Below, piece after piece: positions 58,739 to 61,010 of a stretch of DNA of 61,010 nucleotides; within the stretch, counting starts at the first letter, position 1; each line of letters opens with the position of its first letter. A model generated the notes under the pieces. The model made no database searches, was not told the origin of the DNA, and was given only the letters and a program-made list of their open reading frames with translations. The DNA is taken from the NCBI GenBank assembly GCA_913055785.1, contig CAJXLJ010000016.1:1-61010 (forward strand). The letters run 5' to 3'. Both the position numbers and the translations under genes were made by a program. This stretch comes from an uncultured Parvularculaceae bacterium. Its GTDB lineage: Bacteria > Pseudomonadota > Alphaproteobacteria > Caulobacterales > Parvularculaceae.

Positions 58739-59332
58739 TCACGCTGCAAGGATCAGGCGCGAAATAGGGTCCGGCAGCGCGCCGCGCAAGGCCCTGGCGT
58801 GGGCGGCGAGCGCCATCACGATGGTGAGACTGTCCGTAATCTCGCCATTTATCACCATTTCTAACAGGTCATGGAAGCGCACCTTCCTTATGGTTAACGC
58901 TTCCGACGACTCCGGCGCCGCCTCGCCGGGCAGAAGGTCCCAGGCGAGAAAACAGGCGGCGCGTTCGTCGGTGACCGAGTTCGAAATATCAAACGCGATC
59001 AACTCGGCCCAGGAGCCCGCGGTCATGCCGGTTTCTTCCCTGAGTTCGCGTTTCGCCGAGGCCAGCAGCGGCGCCGTCATCGGCCCGCCGCCTTCGGGCA
59101 GCTCCCAGCTGTACCGGTCAAGCGGGAAGCGGTGCTGACCGACCAGCGGCACGTTTCCCTCATCGTCAATCGGCAGAACGCCGACAGCAACGTTCTTGAA
59201 CCGCACGACGCCGTATTCGCCCGGCGTTCCATCCGGATGGGAAACACGGTGATCGATGACTTCGATCCATGGATTGGCGAACACGGACCGCGCCGAATGC
59301 ACCGCCCACGGACCGATTTTTTGCTCGCTCAC
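58739..59332 (-). CDS. NUDIX hydrolase, ADP-ribose pyrophosphatase-like
   Basis: This protein of about 197 residues has a partially degenerate Nudix box: EGGGPMTAPLLASAKRELRE continuing ETG. The REUxEE core is complete, but the Glu usually seven residues earlier is Ala. Upstream strands FKNVAVGVLPIDDEGNVPLV and QHRFPLDRYSWELPEG resemble ADP-ribose or GDP-sugar pyrophosphatases. The chosen GTG start at 59332 overlaps the stop of the upstream cyclophilin gene (GTGA), implying translational coupling. Confidence 0.8.
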   Translation of the reverse strand: MSEQKIGPWAVHSARSVFANPWIEVIDHRVSHPDGTPGEYGVVRFKNVAVGVLPIDDEGNVPLVGQHRFPLDRYSWELPEGGGPMTAPLLASAKRELREETGMTAGSWAELIAFDISNSVTDERAACFLAWDLLPGEAAPESSEALTIRKVRFHDLLEMVINGEITDSLTIVMALAAHARALRGALPDPISRLILAA

Positions 59333-60258
59333 TCGCTCTCTTCCGCCGGCTTGACGCGAACGGGCACGTTGAGCGCGCATATATCGATGTGATCCGGCCG
59401 GTAATAGAAAAAGTCTTCCGGGCGGTTTCGCCGGGACTCGACATAAGACTGGAACGTCTTCGTGTCCGAGCGCAAAATCTCGAGCGTTTCTCGTTCGAAA
59501 ACAGGGATGTCGGCGCCGACTTTGACGGAAAGGATCGTCTCGCCGAGATCGCCGTCTTCGGACTCCGCCGGCGCTACCCGACGCAGGGCCTGCACATGCT
59601 CCATGCCCTGCACCACGCGGCCAAACACCGTCAGGTTACGGTCGAGATAACGCTGCGGCTGCAGCGTTATGTAGATCTCCGTGCCGCCGGTGTCCGGTTC
59701 GATACCGCGCGCCATAGCGATGGCGCCGGTGCAGTGGAGATGCCAGACCCGCTCGCCATCAACGCCCGCAGGCAGCGACTCGATAAAACCGACTTTATCG
59801 GCGTAACCGTCTGCATCCTTGATCGGCGTAAAAGTAATGGCGTCGGTGAGCGGCTCGTCGAACAGCGCCGCAAGGGGTTTCTCGGCGGTCTTGACCTCGC
59901 GCTGTTCGAAGAGATCGCCGCCTTGCGCCACAAAGCCGTCGATGACGCGATAGAACGACAACCCGTCGTAAAACCCTTCCCGCGCCAGTTTGCGCAGTTG
60001 CTCCGTGTGGCTCTGCGCAAGCTGAGGAGATAACGCGACGATAACCGTCCCGCGCTCGAGTTCGATATAAAGAAGGTTCTCCGGGTCGAGCGTTTTCCAG
60101 TCATCAGACACCGCCGCCGCCAGCACCTCCGCAGGAGAAGGCCCCTTCTCTTCAGCCGCCGGCGTCGCCGTAGTTTCGTCAGCGGCGTCAGAAGCCGTTT
60201 CATCGGCGTTATTGCAGGCTGCAAGCAGCAAGGCTGCTGCGACTATCGTCCCTCTCAT
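59329..60258 (-). CDS. Peptidyl-prolyl cis-trans isomerase, cyclophilin type, lipoprotein
   Basis: This protein of about 309 residues with lipoprotein signal (LLLAAC, Cys14 region) carries a cyclophilin domain: LLYIELERGTVIVALSPQLA, GLSFYRVIDGFVAQGGDLFE and a later AMARGIEPDTGGTEIYI. It folds or isomerises prolines in the periplasm. Residues of the canonical catalytic Arg (FxRVIDGF-Q-GGD) are present. The start at 60258 is chosen for the signal; the longer frame up to 60306 would overlap queF. Confidence 0.88.
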   Translation of the reverse strand: MRGTIVAAALLLAACNNADETASDAADETTATPAAEEKGPSPAEVLAAAVSDDWKTLDPENLLYIELERGTVIVALSPQLAQSHTEQLRKLAREGFYDGLSFYRVIDGFVAQGGDLFEQREVKTAEKPLAALFDEPLTDAITFTPIKDADGYADKVGFIESLPAGVDGERVWHLHCTGAIAMARGIEPDTGGTEIYITLQPQRYLDRNLTVFGRVVQGMEHVQALRRVAPAESEDGDLGETILSVKVGADIPVFERETLEILRSDTKTFQSYVESRRNRPEDFFYYRPDHIDICALNVPVRVKPAEESE

Positions 60259-60260
60259 CC

Positions 60261-60758
60261 TTATCCCCTTCCCCGATATGGCGGCGCGCCCTGATCGGGC
60301 AGCCACAGGCCCTTGGGCGGTTCGCCGGTCTGATAGAAAACATCAATCGGCATGCCGCCGCGCGGATACCAGTAGCCGCCGATCCGGAGCCAGCGCGGCG
60401 CGGCGGCCTCAACGATGCGGTTGGCGATCGTCACCGTGCAATCCTCATGAAAGGCGCCGTGATTTCGAAACGACGTCAGGAATAGCTTCAGGGACTTCGA
60501 CTCGACGATCAGCTTGTTCGGCGCGTAATCGATAACGAGATGCGCGAAATCCGGCTGTCCGGTCACCGGACAAAGCGACGTGAATTCCGGTGCCGTGAAC
60601 CGCGCGAGATAAAGCGCGCCCGGATGCGGATTCGCCGCCGTCTCGAGCCGCGCCTTGTCCGGCGAGGCGGGCGTTTCGACCCGCGCGCCGAGCTGGCTCA
60701 GGGAGGCCGGTTTCGAGCCGCCGCTGCGTTTTGATTTCGTGGTTTTTCCGGTCGCCAT
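60261..60758 (-). CDS. queF: NADPH-dependent 7-cyano-7-deazaguanine reductase
   Basis: It reduces preQ0 to preQ1 in queuosine synthesis. The 165-residue unimodular protein has the catalytic cysteine in [16 protein letters not shown] (Cys63, Asp70), [20 protein letters not shown] with the QueF motif E(S/L)K(S/A)hK(L/F), and HEDC. It shares the queuosine pathway with the truncated queA at 57.4 kb. ATG at 60758 chosen; GTG at 60770 is an alternative. Confidence 0.95.
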   Translation of the reverse strand: MATGKTTKSKRSGGSKPASLSQLGARVETPASPDKARLETAANPHPGALYLARFTAPEFTSLCPVTGQPDFAHLVIDYAPNKLIVESKSLKLFLTSFRNHGAFHEDCTVTIANRIVEAAAPRWLRIGGYWYPRGGMPIDVFYQTGEPPKGLWLPDQGAPPYRGRG

Positions 60759-60933
60759 CGCTGATTCCACTCGCCTGCCGGGCTATTTAACGGCGCCCGC
60801 CGCCGAGCGCAAAAGCCAGCCTCTCCGTCGCCCCTCAAGACGGCGCAATTCCTCGCCCGGCCCCATGGACAAGCAAGAGCCGATTGGCTTATAAGCCGCG
60901 CTCCGCCGCCGGGCCCCGCCCGGGCGGCGACTG

Positions 60934-61009
60934 GCCCAGGTAGCTCAGTTGGTAGAGCAGCGGATTGAAAATCCGCGTGTCGGTGGTTCGATTCCGCCCC
61001 TGGGCACCA
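60934..61009 (+). tRNA. tRNA-Phe (anticodon GAA)
   Basis: A complete cloverleaf: acceptor GCCCAGG (60934-60940) pairs with CCTGGGC (60999-61005), D-arm GCTC/GAGC, anticodon stem GCGGA/TCCGC with loop TTGAAAA (anticodon GAA), and T-arm GTTCGATTC. Discriminator A and encoded CCA end at 61009. Confidence 0.97.
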
Positions 61010-61010
61010 T

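Overview
The window looks like one chromosomal segment of a GC-rich alphaproteobacterium, most plausibly from the Parvularculales/Caulobacterales/Hyphomonadaceae neighbourhood. The evidence is a Caulobacter-type ceramide gene set, a TTAA-N7-TTAA site of the CtrA type, K+-independent HppA, FtsK, DapB, DnaKJ, ComM and AMP nucleosidase, all with strongly GC-biased codons. The assignment is by gene content only. No phage, transposase, integrase, CRISPR array or rRNA was seen. Two tRNAs are present: Gly-GCC at 25.5 kb and Phe-GAA at the right end.

Layout. 0-4.5 kb: SDR fragment, small membrane protein, hemH, histone-deacetylase-like hydrolase, threonine aldolase and HAD phosphatase. 4.6-9.6 kb: animal-type heme peroxidase, hppA and a sterol-desaturase-family hydroxylase. 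9.9-16.9 kb: a compact sphingolipid operon (acyl-ACP synthetase, CerR, dedicated ACP, serine palmitoyltransferase, DUF2141 protein, bacterial ceramide synthase, DUF2785 lipoprotein). 16.9-19.1 kb: S41 protease and a divergent GntR regulator sharing a perfect palindrome. 19.3-25.6 kb: AMP nucleosidase, cupin_8, CelD-like acyltransferase, Trm112-like, Lon-N, thioredoxin-TPR, prolyl-tRNA editing protein and tRNA-Gly. 25.7-29 kb: membrane histidine kinase divergent from a heme-oxygenase-like diiron protein plus an autoinducer-synthase-like GNAT, with a CtrA-type box between. 29-39.4 kb: ftsK, amt, ubiH-like, retropepsin, dapB, DUF3088, AraC, PadR/VOC pair and an MFS exporter. 39.4-41.2 kb: a low-GC two-gene insert (membrane ParA-type ATPase plus partner). 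41.2-44.4 kb: dnaJ and dnaK.

44.7-51.3 kb holds the most unusual block. It is four minus-strand genes, probably one transcript, ending at a strong hairpin before dnaK: a SLOG-like/SLATT-like membrane protein, a TIR-like/TM/FGE-sulfatase-fold protein, a vWA lipoprotein and a secreted HExxH protein. The parts resemble nucleotide-second-messenger immunity modules (TIR signalling, SLOG sensing, SLATT pore), but here they are joined to a periplasmic arm. The TIR lacks the usual catalytic Glu and the FGE domain lacks the usual cysteines. I propose it as a candidate undescribed envelope stress or defence system.

51.4-61 kb: comM, hybrid histidine kinase, AmpG-like MFS, small lipoprotein, then a broken locus at about 57.36-57.43 kb where an adenosine-kinase-like gene and queA are both cut off around a short foreign fragment, then cysE, NUDIX hydrolase, cyclophilin lipoprotein, queF and tRNA-Phe. 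The broken locus is either a real deletion scar or an assembly chimera, so linkage across it should be treated cautiously.
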